From Ascaphus truei (taxonomy: Eukaryota > Chordata > Amphibia > Anura > Ascaphidae), in the NCBI GenBank assembly GCA_036426205.1, contig CM071568.1, positions 232,039,727-232,103,726 on the forward strand: a stretch of DNA of 64,000 bases. The letters run 5' to 3'. A model generated the notes under the pieces. It was not told the DNA's origin. It did not search any database and saw only the letters and a program-made list of their open reading frames with translations. The position numbers and the translations under genes were made by a program. This document shows positions 21,726-33,057 of this stretch, piece after piece (position 1 is the stretch's first letter; each line of letters begins with the position of its first letter).

Positions 21726-21751
21726 AGTCTCTCTCTCTCTCTTTCTCTCTT

Positions 21752-21787
<36 letters not shown>
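21726..21787 (+). repeat. (CT)n(TA)n microsatellite
   Basis: A CT-rich tract with CTTT interruptions passes into (TA)n. It directly borders the LTR-like repeat that follows. Confidence 0.9.
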
Positions 21788-21788
21788 G

Positions 21789-22403
21789 TGACAAACAAAT
21801 TACTCCGGGGCTCCACCGTCTGTCCGGGACTGCTAGAACACAGTCTTTTGGGTAGGTTAAATGATGAGGCGTAACGTGCTGTTCCTTTAAACAGGCTACT
21901 GCCTGGTTTATTCAGTCCCAGGCACTGAGACTGCCACACTGAATACAAAAGCAAAACACAAGCAAAACAAAACCCTGCTCATCTGAGCAATAACTTAACC
22001 GAGGTTCACCCTGACTGGGGTTGGGGCGGCTTGCCGCTTCCAACAAACAAAAATAAGGAACTTTCCAATTTGGGAAAGGAACAGAATGATTTAACCTGTT
22101 TGGGGAGAGGCTTTTCCCCTTTCTACTTCCAGCAGCATTCCTACCTCCAGTCTCCAGGGGAGAGGAACCAGGCAACCAGCTTTAAATACCTGATTTCTAT
22201 CTAGCAGGAAAGGTGACAGAAATCAAGCAGCAGGCAAACTCTGGTCTGGATTCCTCATCCCTTAGTACCAGCAACTGCCAAACTGTGGGATGGAGTGCAT
22301 CTATTCTGAGGCTGCCCTTTCTAGCCTAAACAGGGTAGAAGCTGTCCAGTATCTTGGGAGCCCTATATATGTAATTTATTACCATCCCCTGGTTTCTGTC
22401 ACA
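21789..22403 (-). mobile_element. Solo LTR-like element
   Basis: On the minus strand it begins TGTGACAGAAACCAGGGG and ends TTTGTTTGTCA, i.e. TG...CA, about 615 bases. It contains a possible TATA-like TTTAAATACC when read on the plus strand near 22182. Because both flanks are TA repeats, the target duplication cannot be judged. No internal retroviral or gypsy coding sequence is attached, so a solo LTR is the simplest reading. Confidence 0.55.
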
Positions 22404-22550
22404 ATATATATACAAACACATATATGTTGTAGGCATATCCATTTATCATATGACGCTATATTTTGTGCCTAGAGAGGTTTTCTTGCGAATGACCTTTTAT
22501 TCTTGAATGCAGTGTGCATTATATTAGTAATTTTGTTCTGTTTACAATAC

Positions 22551-22773
22551 CTCCAATTGTGTGTAAATCTGATCAGGCATTTTTTGTCCATAGCTTTCCA
22601 ATAGGGCAATAGTCTGTTTAAGAGGTTCAAAGAGTTGATCAGTTTCCATCTGCCTGTCTCTCACAGCCAGGAGGTGCCCCATAACTCCAACGAGTGCATT
22701 ATAATCCCCTTCAGGCACTTTACTCTGAAGACCTGCATCAGTCACCTTAATAAATTCTTCCAAGTCAGTCAGG
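22551..22773 (-). CDS. DNAH11: Dynein heavy chain exon 11
   Basis: The exon has 223 bases: one base completes the Ser codon split with exon 10, followed by 74 codons (665-738). It encodes [60 protein letters not shown] and DQIYTQLE. This is the most strongly conserved tail block of beta-type dyneins (EGDY..LV..MGHL.AV..RQ..TD..FEPLK.TI.LL). The acceptor is TTTTTTGGATAG and the donor is GAG followed by [16 protein letters not shown] is one of the segments that makes me prefer DNAH11 over DNAH9 and DNAH17. Confidence 0.96.
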
Positions 22774-23330
22774 CTATCCAAAAAAGAGAAGGGATAACAT
22801 TTTAATAGCAGTATATATTTTCTAACATAGTAGATTAACTTTGAAAAAAAAAAAAAAACCCATGTCTATTGCATTCAACCTTTGCTAAATTCTAAGTGGG
22901 TGAAATACACGTTATGTTTATGGTTATATTGAGTTTTAGGATATTTTTTTCCAGTTGGTACTTTTGTTATGATCATTGGTTGTTACAAATCCTGTGTTAT
23001 ATAAACCAATAAAAGTGCTGACAAAGACCACCATAGATTATTGTAACGGTAGTGATACATTTCACCAACATAAATTCCTCATAAAAGAGTATTTTTTTTT
23101 ACCTCATAGGTTCTTTTTTCAGACATACAAGGAGTGATATGTTTTAATAGGTCAACGGCAAATTACGATCAGACTTGTAAGATTAGCTACAAACTACACG
23201 TGATAAACTCTCATGCTATGACATGAAAATTGTCTGCAAGTGGAGCTAGTTTACTGAAAGATAAATTCAGCACTTCCGATCTACTCTAAAATGCAAACAT
23301 AATTCATAAAGAAAAAATTAGCTTCTGCTA
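22774..23330. other. Intronic stretch, nothing recognised
   Basis: This is AT-rich sequence with short A and T tracts. The upstream end of the Penelope-like copy at 23338 could begin here, but no reverse transcriptase motif is readable. Confidence 0.4.
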
Positions 23331-23337
23331 CAAATAT

Positions 23338-23790
23338 ATGTATACTGTGAACAATGCAGAATTAATCTGCTCCACCTATTACATTCTCGCTCCCCTTAAT
23401 TCTTGTGTTTCTTCATCCAATGGCTCCATGCACCCCGTTAAGAGTTCTATTAATTGTATGACAACACATGTTGTTTATGTTCTTTCGTGTGCCTGTAACT
23501 TAAAGTATGTTGGACGTACTAAAGGTTCACTTCACGTTAGGTTTCTCGAACACAGGTGGGCAATTTTGAAAAAAGTACTCACACATAGTGTCCCCAGACA
23601 CTTTTCAATGGCACGTGCTGGCAATCCCGCTAGTCTCAAAATTATGGGGATTGAATCTATCTCAGTTTCCAAACTAGGAGGGTATAGATTTCCGATGCTT
23701 TGCATTCAGGAATCCTATTGGATATACTATTTAGACGCACTTGCCCCTTTGGGTCTCAATCAGTGTATTGACAAAAGCATACTAGTCTAA
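23338..23790 (+). pseudogene. GIY-YIG endonuclease of a Penelope-like element
   Basis: This 150-codon open frame contains HVVYVLSCACNLKYVGRTKG (residues 44-63), the GIY-YIG core in its Penelope form (VY...C.C...YVG.T), then VRFLEHR with the expected Arg and His. CIQESYWIYYLDALAPLGLN follows, containing the metal-binding Glu and a conserved Asn. The endonuclease nicks the target for reverse transcription. The frame is intact over the domain, but the reverse transcriptase is missing, so it is a truncated copy. Neptune-group elements of fish and frogs have this type of domain. Confidence 0.85.
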
Positions 23791-24034
23791 AACACTCATC
23801 TTTTGCCACTGCTGTTTCCTTCTGTTTTCCAGCTCACATCAGTCCGTTAGTGACCCGTGTTCTTTCATTCATATATCTCTCCACAGTTCACTGTTTATTT
23901 CATTAATATAACACATTGGTTTTGCAATGTATATACCAATTTTTTCTCTTTCCAGTTTTTGGTTAGACGTGCCACATTTTTACATTAGCAATCACATCTG
24001 CTTTTGTAAAGTGCAAAGTCTTTATGTACTATAT

Positions 24035-24318
24035 CAGGGGTACGCAAACTGGGGGCGGGAGATTTTTGTAGGGGGTGCGGTGGTTGCAGAGGCCCCGCGC
24101 TCTTCCCCACGGCATTTAAAATAAATACCGGGGGATCGTGTGAAGCCTCTTCAACCTATTACTTATCGAGATTCAGGCGGCTGTTGATGTGTCGCCATGG
24201 CAATGTGACGTAACATGAACCCGTGGTGTCATTTGAGGCCAGGAACTGAGGTAAGGCGGGCGCGAGCACCGGAGACAGCAAGCAGGGGTGCTCAGCTGCA
24301 AAAGTTTGTGCACCCCTG
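24035..24318. mobile_element. hAT-type MITE with 8-bp target duplication
   Basis: The ends CAGGGGTACGCAAACTGG and AGTTTGTGCACCCCTG are inverted copies. The flanks TACTATAT (24027-24034 and 24319-24326) are an exact 8-bp duplication, as hAT transposases make. The 284-bp interior is GC-rich and non-coding. It interrupts the Penelope-like 3' region, so it is the younger insertion. A relative lies at 29929-30260. Confidence 0.9.
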
Positions 24319-24924
24319 TACTATATGATGCTTAACATATGTGTCAAGTGTATATTAATCATTTGTTGCATTGCTGTTCAGTGTTATATTTATCCATCCA
24401 TTAGTTACTTTGTTTGCTTTTAGTTACATTTTAAATTTATTTATGTCTTATTAGGCATGTTTTTCTAATATGTAAGTACTTTATTGTCATTTATTATAGT
24501 TATGTAATGAATGATGTAGCCTTTCCTGTATAACTAGCAACTGGGGTTAATACTGCTATTGCATACAACAGGATTGGTTCAAGTCACTGAAAAAAATCAG
24601 TTTGTATGGATTGTAGCTGAGGCACCTTATTGTTTACTCCGGTTGCCGGGCAACCGAGTGTAATTAAACCATTGGTTATTGCTAGCCAATCATCCTCTAA
24701 ACAAGTCACCACGTGATGAAACGCGTCGGAATGCTGTGATGTCATTATGTAATTGCCGCTGCGCCAGGAGGAACGGAGGATCAGTGTGGAGTCTCCACCA
24801 GATTCCCCACACGCAGCAAAAAGAGAATACCTCTCTAAATCGTAGTTGGCAAGAAGGTGGTGAGAAGCTGCCGATAAGTGGCGAAATGGCACTTAGAAAA
24901 TAAAATGCATTTTTACTGTATCGG

Positions 24925-26966
24925 ATTCATGCCGGGAGACTCCGGAGCTGATACATATTAATATCACCTCCGGAGAACCCCGGCATGAACCAGATGCATG
25001 AAAAATGCCTTTACAGGCAACTTCATTACCTTAGCTGCAAACCGCTAAGGCAATGAAGGTGTTAACCCCCAGTGTCATGCTTATTGTGGGTAGTGGGGGT
25101 GGTGAAGGTGGTATTTGGCCCTTGGTATGTGTTTAGGTCTTGCGGGGGGGGTTGTGAATGGACGTAACCCCTTCATTACTTTAGCGGTTAATACCGCTAT
25201 GGTAATGAAGGGGTAACCCCTCCCGCTATGCACCCGGTAGGCCTAAACATCCATCCTTAGGGCTACTACCCCCTTGACTCACCCCACTTCCCACAATAAA
25301 CAAAAATAAACACAACAGCCCTACTACCAACTTCCTAGGCCACCAATAACCATTACAATTTGTAATAAACACCAATACACAACCCACCCCCTGTGCCCCC
25401 ACATAAAACCATAATTCATTTTTTATACACAGGATTAATACCAGAGGCTGGCGGGGGCCCTGTGGTATTTTGTTGGCTACTGGTTTTAATTGATGTGTTG
25501 CTTAGTGGTTGTATTAATTAATTGTTGTGTTGGTTACTGCTTTTATTTATTAAATGTATTGTTTGGCTAGTGGTGTGATTTATTTAATTTAATGCATAGT
25601 GGTTTTATTTCTGTTATTGAATGCCTAGTGGTTTTATTTAGGTAATTCATTGGTTTGCTAGTGCTTTTAATTTTTGATTTGGGGGGTTTAGGTTCTTGTT
25701 GTATATGTTTGATTATTGTGCATTTTGGACATTCATAATTTTGTATTAGGGTGACCATTGACTGCTATAGTAGCTTATCATGCCCGTATTATATGGTATG
25801 ATGTACTACTATAACAATCAATGGTTATAGGGTGGATATAGTGGGTCCGGGGTGGGTGGTTAGGCCTCCCATGTGAGAAGCGGGGAAGGTAGGTTTAGCC
25901 CTTAATTACTATAGTGGTTATTAACCGCTAAGGTGATTAAGGGGTTAGGAACCATTAGATTGTTTTTTTTATGTTTCTTTCTGGCAACGGAGGACATGGC
26001 CCTGCAGTATGCTGACGAGGAAGCCCTTCATAATGGCTGGGGTAACTAGAACGGTTTTATTTACTTTATTTATGCTGACTTGCTAATGTTTTGTTTAATA
26101 ATGGGCAAATTATCTATTATCCATATCTGAATAATAGGTATTTTGCACATTACTGTCCTGTATGTGTTTGGGGGGGGGTGTATTTATTGAAATATAGGCC
26201 ATTTTTACAACACGAATGGTACTGCAGGCCAGTGGGGACCCACCGGGATCACTCGAGGACCCCCGGACACCCACGGGGACCACCTGAGGTCGCCTGGACA
26301 CCCACAAGGACCATATGAGGGGCCCCAGATACCCATGGGAACCACCCAATGGCAGCTAGATACCCGTGGGGACACCCATTGGCCTATGTTATCAATCGTT
26401 TGTTAAAATAAATAATGTTTTTATGTGGGGGCACAGGGGGTGGGTTGTTTATTGGTGCTTACTACATATTTTAATATAAATTTTAAGACTAGTGTAGATG
26501 AGCAGGTGGTCTCCGGAAAAGAACCTTGTTGATTTCATGTCCGGGGACGCCCTGCTTCCTGAGATACAGACCCTGTTCTGGGGTGCCGGTATCTCCTATG
26601 CATGTAAATGTCCCACGTCACATGACCAGGACATTTAAATGCATAGGAGATACTGGCACCCCATAACGGGGCCTGTATCTCAGGAGGCAGGGGGTCCCGG
26701 ACCTGAAATCAATAGGGTTCTGCTCCAGAGACCCGCTGCTCACGTACACTAATAATAAAATTTAAATTCAAAAGAATTAATTTCCACGAGATTTGCGCAG
26801 GGAGAGGGGCGATCTTCTCGTCAACGGCTACTTGTCATTTTTGAAAATTATGCTATCACTGGTATTCAGGGGCTTTCTGCATAACATGATAGCAACGCTG
26901 TCAAAAATGGCGATTTAAAAACCCTGGCGATTTTTCTATCTAACTTTATTGCATGAGGCCCATACA
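24925..26966 (-). repeat. Foldback-rich non-autonomous repeat, copy 2
   Basis: This is the same modular family as 1947-3420, in the opposite orientation: the end TTTATTGCATGAGGCCC is at 26949-26966, the large palindrome with GTCTCCGGA at about 26490-26750, the TAATGGGCAAATT palindrome at about 26095-26155, and the AGCGGTTAATAACCGCTA-like palindromes at about 25180-25210 and 25905-25945. An additional palindrome with CATGCCGGGAGACTCCGGAG lies at 24928-24990. No protein is encoded. The low-coordinate boundary is uncertain and may include a second, related element. Confidence 0.55.
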
Positions 26967-27358
26967 CTGTATATATGAGCATATCTTCTCTGATTACCTG
27001 TTTTGTTTTGTTGTGTCTTGCTGAGCCCTCTAATTCAAAAGAACCAGTCAGAGAGCAGTATTAATATTTTTCTACTGTAAATGCAGCCCATCATTTCAAC
27101 CCTCCTGAATTCCAGGATAATATTGTATGGCCTTCAATGCTCTTAATTTCTATGATTATTGGGGCATTCAGTGACATGGGTAATACTCAGACTCATGTAC
27201 ATCATGTTGATCTTTGTACAGTATCTTTTTTCTTCTGTCTAGGTAGTGCTAAATAAAATCTGTACTTGATTTCACCTGCATAGGCCTTCTATTTATACCC
27301 TAACAGACAACTGATGGCCTCATTGACATTTTGAAATCATAAAATCAAATTGTATCAC

Positions 27359-27528
27359 CTGTCAATGACAAATCTGAGAAGGTGCTCCTTAAACATCCAA
27401 CTCCACTTCTTTATGATGATTAGCAGACCCGTTTTAAAAGGTTTCATATCCACCCTAAACCAGTTTTCAAAGATTTTACAATCATCAGATGAATTAATCT
27501 GAATATAGAGATTTTCATAGATGTCAAT
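27359..27528 (-). CDS. DNAH11: Dynein heavy chain exon 10
   Basis: The exon has 170 bases, 56 codons (608-663) plus two bases of a split Ser codon. It encodes [36 protein letters not shown] and [17 protein letters not shown]. Family members show the pattern ID.YE..Y.....F..W...D..PFK..LL...KKWS.MFK.HL. The acceptor is TGTATTTCAG and the donor is CAG followed by GTGATA. It is only 81 bp from exon 9. It was not obvious as a long open frame because the exon lacks a Met near its start. Confidence 0.95.
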
Positions 27529-27609
27529 CTGAAATACAAAATGCAGTTATTTTAAACATGTTTCTCTTTTCACATAATTGATACAGAACTACATAATGTT
27601 TCCACTTGC

Positions 27610-27864
27610 CTGGTCTCTAAACTGTTCAGCAGTAGGAGGGCATTCTGGAACTCCGTCATCAGTGTGTGCTTCAATTTCTTCCGAGGTTAACACGTGTCCA
27701 TAGAGTAGGAACTGCCTCATAAACTCCAATCTGTCATCTGTCCACAAATTGGAATAGGAGTTAAAAGTACTCCTATAATCTATAGCTTTGTTGATAACAG
27801 TTGTTACTCTTTGCATAATTTCCTGTCGGGTTTCCGATAGGTCTATCATCTCATCCATATCATT
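27610..27864 (-). CDS. DNAH11: Dynein heavy chain exon 9
   Basis: The exon has 85 codons (523-607), phase 0 at both ends. It encodes NDMDEMIDLSETRQEIMQRV, SNLWTDDRLEFMRQFLLYGH and VLTSEEIEAHTDDGVPECPP, a block that is almost invariant among beta-type dyneins (YLW.DDR.EFM.QFL.YG..L..EE.E......P..PP). The acceptor is ATATTTTCCAG. The donor is CAG followed by GCAAGT: a GC donor with perfect consensus flanks. Using it gives the join FRDQ to IDIYE, which is exactly the family sequence pattern, so the GC donor is supported by the protein. Confidence 0.96.
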
Positions 27865-28326
27865 CTGGAAAATATAAATAACAGCACAATTAGTTCCTGC
27901 ACCTATTCTAAGGGAATTATTTCTAACTATAAAAATGACAGGAAGTTGCATGTGGGATATCAAGGTATGAACACTACATAATATTTAGAATACAGAAAAG
28001 TACTATGGCAGTACTATGCATTAAGTAGCCCTCAGATCTTTAAGGCAGCCACTTCCCTGTAATCAATCTGAAAGTGCATGGACAAACTTTCTTAATTTTA
28101 ATAAAATCACATTCTGGATCTATTCACTAGTTTATTGTATATTATCTGCATGCTGCATATATACCATATTCAGGTATGGGTGCATCTAAACTAAAATGCT
28201 GAAGGATGATAGAAGATGAATGTCCTGGTCTTCCAGTGTCTTCTACTCATTTAAAACGTTCAGTTTAAAAAACAAAAAAACAAGACACAGAGTCTCACAG
28301 ACATCGAAGGAGACTGTAAAATACAG
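27865..28326. other. Intronic stretch, nothing recognised
   Basis: No exon-like or repeat-like signal was identified between exon 9 and the pogo-type MITE. Confidence 0.4.
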
Positions 28327-28328
28327 TA

Positions 28329-28659
28329 CAGGCATACCCCCCATTAACGTACGCAATGGGACCGGAGCGTGTATGTAAAGCGAAAATGTACTTAAAGTGA
28401 AGCACTCCCTTTTCTCCACTTCTCGATGCATGTACTGTACTGTATCATCATATACGTGCATAACTGATGTAAATAACGCATGTGTAACAGGCTCTATAGT
28501 CTCCCCGCTTGCGCACAGCTTCGGTACAGGCAGGGAGCTGGTGTTGCTGTTCAGGACGTGCTGACAGGCGCATGCGCGAGCTGCCGTTTGCTTATTGGAC
28601 GATATGTCCTTACTCGCGAGTGTACTTAAAGTGAGTGTCCTTAAACCGGGGTATGCCTG
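28329..28659. mobile_element. pogo/Tigger-like MITE
   Basis: The ends CAGGCATACCCC and GGGGTATGCCTG are exact inverted copies flanked by TA on both sides (28327-28328 and 28660-28661), the target of Tc1/mariner-superfamily elements. CAGGCATACC is the terminal sequence typical of Tigger elements. Near both ends lie sub-terminal GTACTTAAAGTGA-like repeats. The 331-bp interior is non-coding. Confidence 0.88.
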
Positions 28660-28661
28660 TA

Positions 28662-29928
28662 CACAGTATCTTGGGTGCTAAAATGATTTTAGGATTATGA
28701 GTATCTAGAATATGTATTTTCTAACACCCTGTATTGTGACACCTTGCATTGATTTCCCCCCTCTTGAGTAAGTTGTATGGAAGGGCAGAAATAGTTCGGG
28801 GAAGAACTAAGTAATGCTCAGATAATGGTAGATAATAAGAACTAGTGTTATTGTGTTGTCATATTTAAACCAACATGTCTGCGCTGACATAAACCTAGTC
28901 TGCTTCATAAACTTGTGCTAAATGTGTCTATGTAGCAGATGTTAAAGATCAATTAACTGAAAAGTACTGTATGTTTCATTTGCTTTTGTAGAGCAAGTGT
29001 AGCGTTCTGTATGTGTTTGTATAAATGTATTCAAGCCACAGGGATTTATTTATCCAGACTCTTAACACAATATGGTGTGTGAGTCATTAACTATTCTTTC
29101 ACCAATTACATACTCCTCCTAACAATTCATTTCTTTATTGTCCTCAATTAGTTTCTCATCTCCCCTCAATTAATTTCTCCCCTGTTCACAATTCTTCCTC
29201 CACTGCCTTCACTTCATTCCTCCTCTACACTCAGCTCACTTTGCTTTTACTTACATTTATTATTTTTCTGTGAATCCAATTAATTCCTGCGCAAAAGCTG
29301 TGTTATATTGTACATACTGTTTTTTTCTAAAGCCCCGTGTTTAATGGATTTTCAACGTATAGTTACATTTCTTAAAATATATCTCTCTGGTTTAAATATT
29401 TGCTGGGTGCACTAAAGGCATCTTTTGATATAGGACACAGCATTTTCTGGACCTACCTCTGTACTTATTAAAAACATGAAAAATACATATTTTTCAGTTT
29501 TAGAAATAATTGTGTGCTCATTTGTATGTCATTTCCCAGAAACCCTAGCTGCAATAGAAGAATTGTATGCTAAGAGATAATGGTGAAAAGCAGGGCTGCA
29601 GACCTCTCTGAATGTGCTCACAGGCAATATTTTTATTAACAGAACTAATTAACAAATAGTTTTTTAAAAAGGTCTACATATTCATAAAGTTCTACTTCAG
29701 AAAGTCCATTTTTTAAAAATATTATACTGTACCATATTTACTATGCTTACAATTTCATTACTATATGTGGAAGAACATAGAGGTCTGCATAAACCACACC
29801 TATTTTGTAGAATTGTGACACATTTAAAAGTGACAGTATTAGCCACTACGTGTAAGAAATAGGTATCACATACTTAGAAGGACAGAGACACAAAGGGCCA
29901 TATTTAGTAGGCGACAGTAAGCTTTAAG
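28662..29928. other. Intronic stretch, nothing recognised
   Basis: This is AT-rich sequence with a pyrimidine-rich portion near 29100-29240 (repeated CTCAATTAATTTCTCCCC-like units). No gene or nameable element was found. Confidence 0.4.
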
Positions 29929-30260
29929 GCAGCGGTGCGCAAACAGGGGGGCGCGACCTCCAGGGGGGGCGCGACCTCCAGGGGGGGCGCAAGACTGTCT
30001 GCGGGGGGGGGGGGGGGGTTCACAGAGGCCCCGCACGCTTCCCGAAGGCACTTAAATTAAGTGCCGGGGGAGCTGCAGGGCCTCTGTAAACCTTTACATA
30101 CCTTGGCTCCAGATGCGTTGCCATGGCAACGCGGCATCGGGGTCATGTGACGTCACGTTGCCTCATGACGCCGGAGCCGAGGTAAGTCGGGGTGAGGGGG
30201 GGCGTGGGGGTGAGGTGACCCCTGGCAGGAGGGCGTAGGGAAAAATGTTTGCACCCCCCG
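29929..30260. mobile_element. hAT-type MITE
   Basis: The left end CAGCGGTGCGCAAACAGGGG and the right end ATGTTTGCACCCCCCG are imperfect inverted copies. Flanks GCTTTAAG (29921-29928) and GCTTTAAT (30261-30268) match in 7 of 8 positions. The interior shares GAGGCCCCGC and GTTGCCATGGCAAC-type sequence with the MITE at 24035, so the two are one family. It contains tandem GGGGGCGCGACCTCCA units near 29947-29990. Confidence 0.8.
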
Positions 30261-30633
30261 GCTTTAATGTACCCAACTGCCTATTAAAATTGAAAAGGGC
30301 CGATTAAGTAAATATGTTGGCAAAGTGTTGGGCTACGGTGTGCGAAAAATAGATACCATTTGTAAATTGATGTTCACAAACCCAAGTGGCATTTAAAGTG
30401 TTTTTTCTTTTTGTCTTGACAAAAGGCAAACATATCAGTTTTTCCCAGAGCTCATAAAATACACACAAAGAATGACTGAAAATAAAAAAAATCTATATAG
30501 AATTAAGTGTATTGCTATAGATTTGCAAACATTGCACACGTACATTACTTTGCTTAAGAATACAATTATAAAGCACTGTAGAAATGCTTCTTTTTCTTAT
30601 TAGAAGTATTAAAAAATAAAAGTATATGTTTAC

Positions 30634-30966
30634 CTGATAATTGTCTGCTTCAAAATGTTTTGCAATTCTTTTGATTTGCCCAGACATTTTAAAAATGTCA
30701 CCTAAAAGCTCGTCCATGAGGTCATACCATCCATCTCCTTCTTCTCTCTGTAACGAGGGTTTGAATACAATTTCTGCAGCATTAAGAACCATTTGTGCTT
30801 CAAACAACGGAGACGGTTTTAACTTTTCATCTGTGTTCTCCATAAAAAAGTCCAGGGAATGCAAAATTGTATTAAAGAAGCCGTCCACTACAATGTCGTC
30901 AATGTACTCCACGTACATTTTCCAGGGGTCTTGGAAAGGATCAGCCTTCAGGAGTTTCATGTTTTC
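30634..30966 (-). CDS. DNAH11: Dynein heavy chain exon 8
   Basis: The exon has 111 codons (412-522), phase 0 at both ends. It encodes [60 protein letters not shown], then [20 protein letters not shown] and ends EADNYQ. The family pattern is W..YV.YID..V..GFF..I...L..L..N.....PLFE.......PE..F.PSL. The acceptor is TTGTTTCTTTAG and the donor is CAG followed by GTAAAC. The open frame continues past the donor into intron by chance. The plus-strand open frame at 30641-30970 is its antisense shadow. Confidence 0.96.
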
Positions 30967-31821
30967 CTAAAGAAACAATCATTTATTTTGTAATGAAAAT
31001 TCTACACCACTCTAGGACACATGAAGTCAAGTATATTAAGACATCATGACAAAGTGTGCAGTTTTCAAGTATTCTGTCTAAACTACAGATGAATAGCGCT
31101 TGCAGAAGACTATACCTGCTGCCTTTTTAAGTAAGAAAAGGTTGTGGTTGGGATATTTTACATGCTATGCTTTTTCTTTGATGTAGCGCATCTGCAGCAT
31201 AAAGAGTAGCTCTACATCGCTATAATCTGTTATTCTTTTTATACTATACTCTGCCTGGCCAACTACAAGTACCACCATAAAATGTTTTCTAAAAAAGCAA
31301 AGATCTACAGACCTACACAAAGAATTTCATTTTAAGAGGGGACCTGCAGTGATCTAGAGGGGAGCTCTTTCAGAAAAAAAAATATCAATGTTTCCAGTAT
31401 TTCAGATCATCTCATTTTTTTTTTTTTTTTTAAAGATGGTAGTGTCCAACAGTATATTTACCCAATATTACTATACTGTATAACTAAGTGACTCACTTTG
31501 GTCTTATGTGGGACTGCCTTTTTAATACTTAGACATAATCTCAAACTCACTACTTTATCATCAGAGTAATGCTAAAATGTGCTTGTAGAAATACTTATTA
31601 TCCTCCTATATGTCTAAGGAACTTTATATGTATCAAGAGAGGGAGTGGTGATAATCCTGAGGTACAAATCTGCACCACATGTATCAAAGGAAAAAATCTA
31701 ATCAAAGATATACGATTTGTTTTCTTTAATACAACTAGAGTACTTTGTTTGCCCCAGAATTGCACCAATCATATCTTTAAAAATGCCCCTATATCTGCTT
31801 AAAAACATAAAAGTATTGTAC
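30967..31821. other. Intron, nothing recognised
   Basis: This is an AT-rich intron of 855 bases with a poly-T run near 31416-31433. A plus-strand open frame at 31569-31802 (77 codons, CxxC motifs) contains cysteine pairs but no recognisable family; it might be a Penelope-like zinc-finger remnant. Confidence 0.4.
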
Positions 31822-32217
31822 CTCTACAAGGCTATGGATTTTATTTCCGTCTTCTTGAATTAATCTGCATTTCTTATTGACTCTATCACTTTTGTCTTCC
31901 AGATTAATCAAGGTTTCCTTTCTGTTGTCTTTTCTTGAATACAAAGCCTGTTCTGCCCAAGTCTTCATGATCTGTTGGATTTCCACTATGTTATTCTTTG
32001 ATTGTTGAACTCTCTTTTCCAGGTCATGCACTATGGACTTAACTTTAACAATATAATCCCAGCAGTTCTCCTCCTTCCATGTATAAATACCCTCTGCGTC
32101 TCTGAGTTGTTCATTAACGACCTTCATGTCATCTTCAATCAAGGGATATTCTACTTCCAGAACTGTCTGTTTCAGTTTATTGTACCACTGAACTATAAGT
32201 TCCAGGCTTCCTATATA
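31822..32217 (-). CDS. DNAH11: Dynein heavy chain exon 7
   Basis: This is the longest visible exon, with 132 codons (280-411), phase 0 at both ends. It starts YIGSLELIVQWYNKLKQTVL and contains EVEYPLIEDDMKVVNEQLRD, GIYTWKEENCWDYIVKVKSI and IMKTWAEQALYSRKDNRKET, ending GNKIHSLVE. Family members share Y...L..I..WYN.....L.VE.PLI......D..L..A...L.W......Y. Much of it is predicted helical and contributes to the tail that binds intermediate and light chains. Acceptor CATATAG is preferred over the AG eight bases downstream because only it keeps YIG and the frame. The donor is GAG followed by GTACAA. Confidence 0.95.
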
Positions 32218-32952
32218 CTATATGGATATCAAACAAAGAACAGAAAGTATTACAAACCATTGGAAATCCCAAACTTCTCATTTGTTCTATTTATTCTCCC
32301 TGTCCAAAGTTTGTATTTGCAATTCATATAGGTATGTGGTTCACCTCAGCCAATGCAGTATACCTGTCCAATGGAGCAGCATGCATATTAAGTTTTTATC
32401 CTTTTAAAAATGAGGGTTTACTAGGAGATTGATTTAAATTACTTTCAGCAATGATAAGTGCAGAGAATCATAGTCATGCGTTTCTCTGATTGCATGCACT
32501 ACACTCACTAACACATTCCATGTGAAGTGTACCACAATGTAAGACACATGTAATATCACTTATATATATTTGTGATGAAACAGATTCTAACTGCTAAGCA
32601 GCTGAGGAAAAACAACTGAGACTTCAAGACAGAAAAATAAAACACAGAAGCAAAGCAAATCAAAATCCTATTTCCTATTCATGTAGACATACTGTAAATG
32701 CTTATCCATTCAATTAAAATGAATACTCTCTATTGCCTCGTAACAATATCATTCAAGTAAGTTACTGTAGACTTGAGATGATAAATAGTTTATACAATGC
32801 ATCAGCAAACAAATGGCTAATATATATATTATATATAATACGTACACAAGCAATAATTACAAATCCTGATAATAAATATACTGTAAACATAAATTATTAA
32901 AAAGATCATAATACCACTTAAACTATAACAATATTGACTTAAATATACACAC
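32218..32952. other. Intron, nothing recognised
   Basis: This is an AT-rich intron of 735 bases with a short TATATAT tract near 32820-32840. No other signal was seen. Confidence 0.45.
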
Positions 32953-33057
32953 CTTTTGTAAGATCTCCCGCTTTTCAAATATGGCTAAAGCCGCTTTAGG
33001 AATATCTATATGACTTAATATCTGCAGATATTTTACTTCTCGTAACACAGCTATTAG
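32953..33057 (-). CDS. DNAH11: Dynein heavy chain exon 6
   Basis: The exon has 35 codons (245-279), phase 0 at both ends, too short for an ORF screen. It encodes LIAVLREVKYLQILSHIDIP, then AIFEKREILQK. The LxxxLREVKYL..... IP..A......R...... pattern is shared by all axonemal dynein tails. The acceptor is TATTTTTCAG and the donor is AAG followed by GTGTGT. It joins exon 5 (NFDAK) and exon 7 (YIG) without gap compared with the family. Confidence 0.94.

Larger units (their letters stand above)
23338..24900 (+). mobile_element. Penelope-like element, 3' part
   Basis: The endonuclease frame is followed by about 900 bases of 3' sequence ending near GATGAAACGCGTCGG (24715-24729), the box seen at the 3' side of all Penelope-like copies in this window. 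A hAT MITE has inserted at 24035. The reverse transcriptase half is absent, which fits the 5' truncation common in these elements. Confidence 0.7.
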
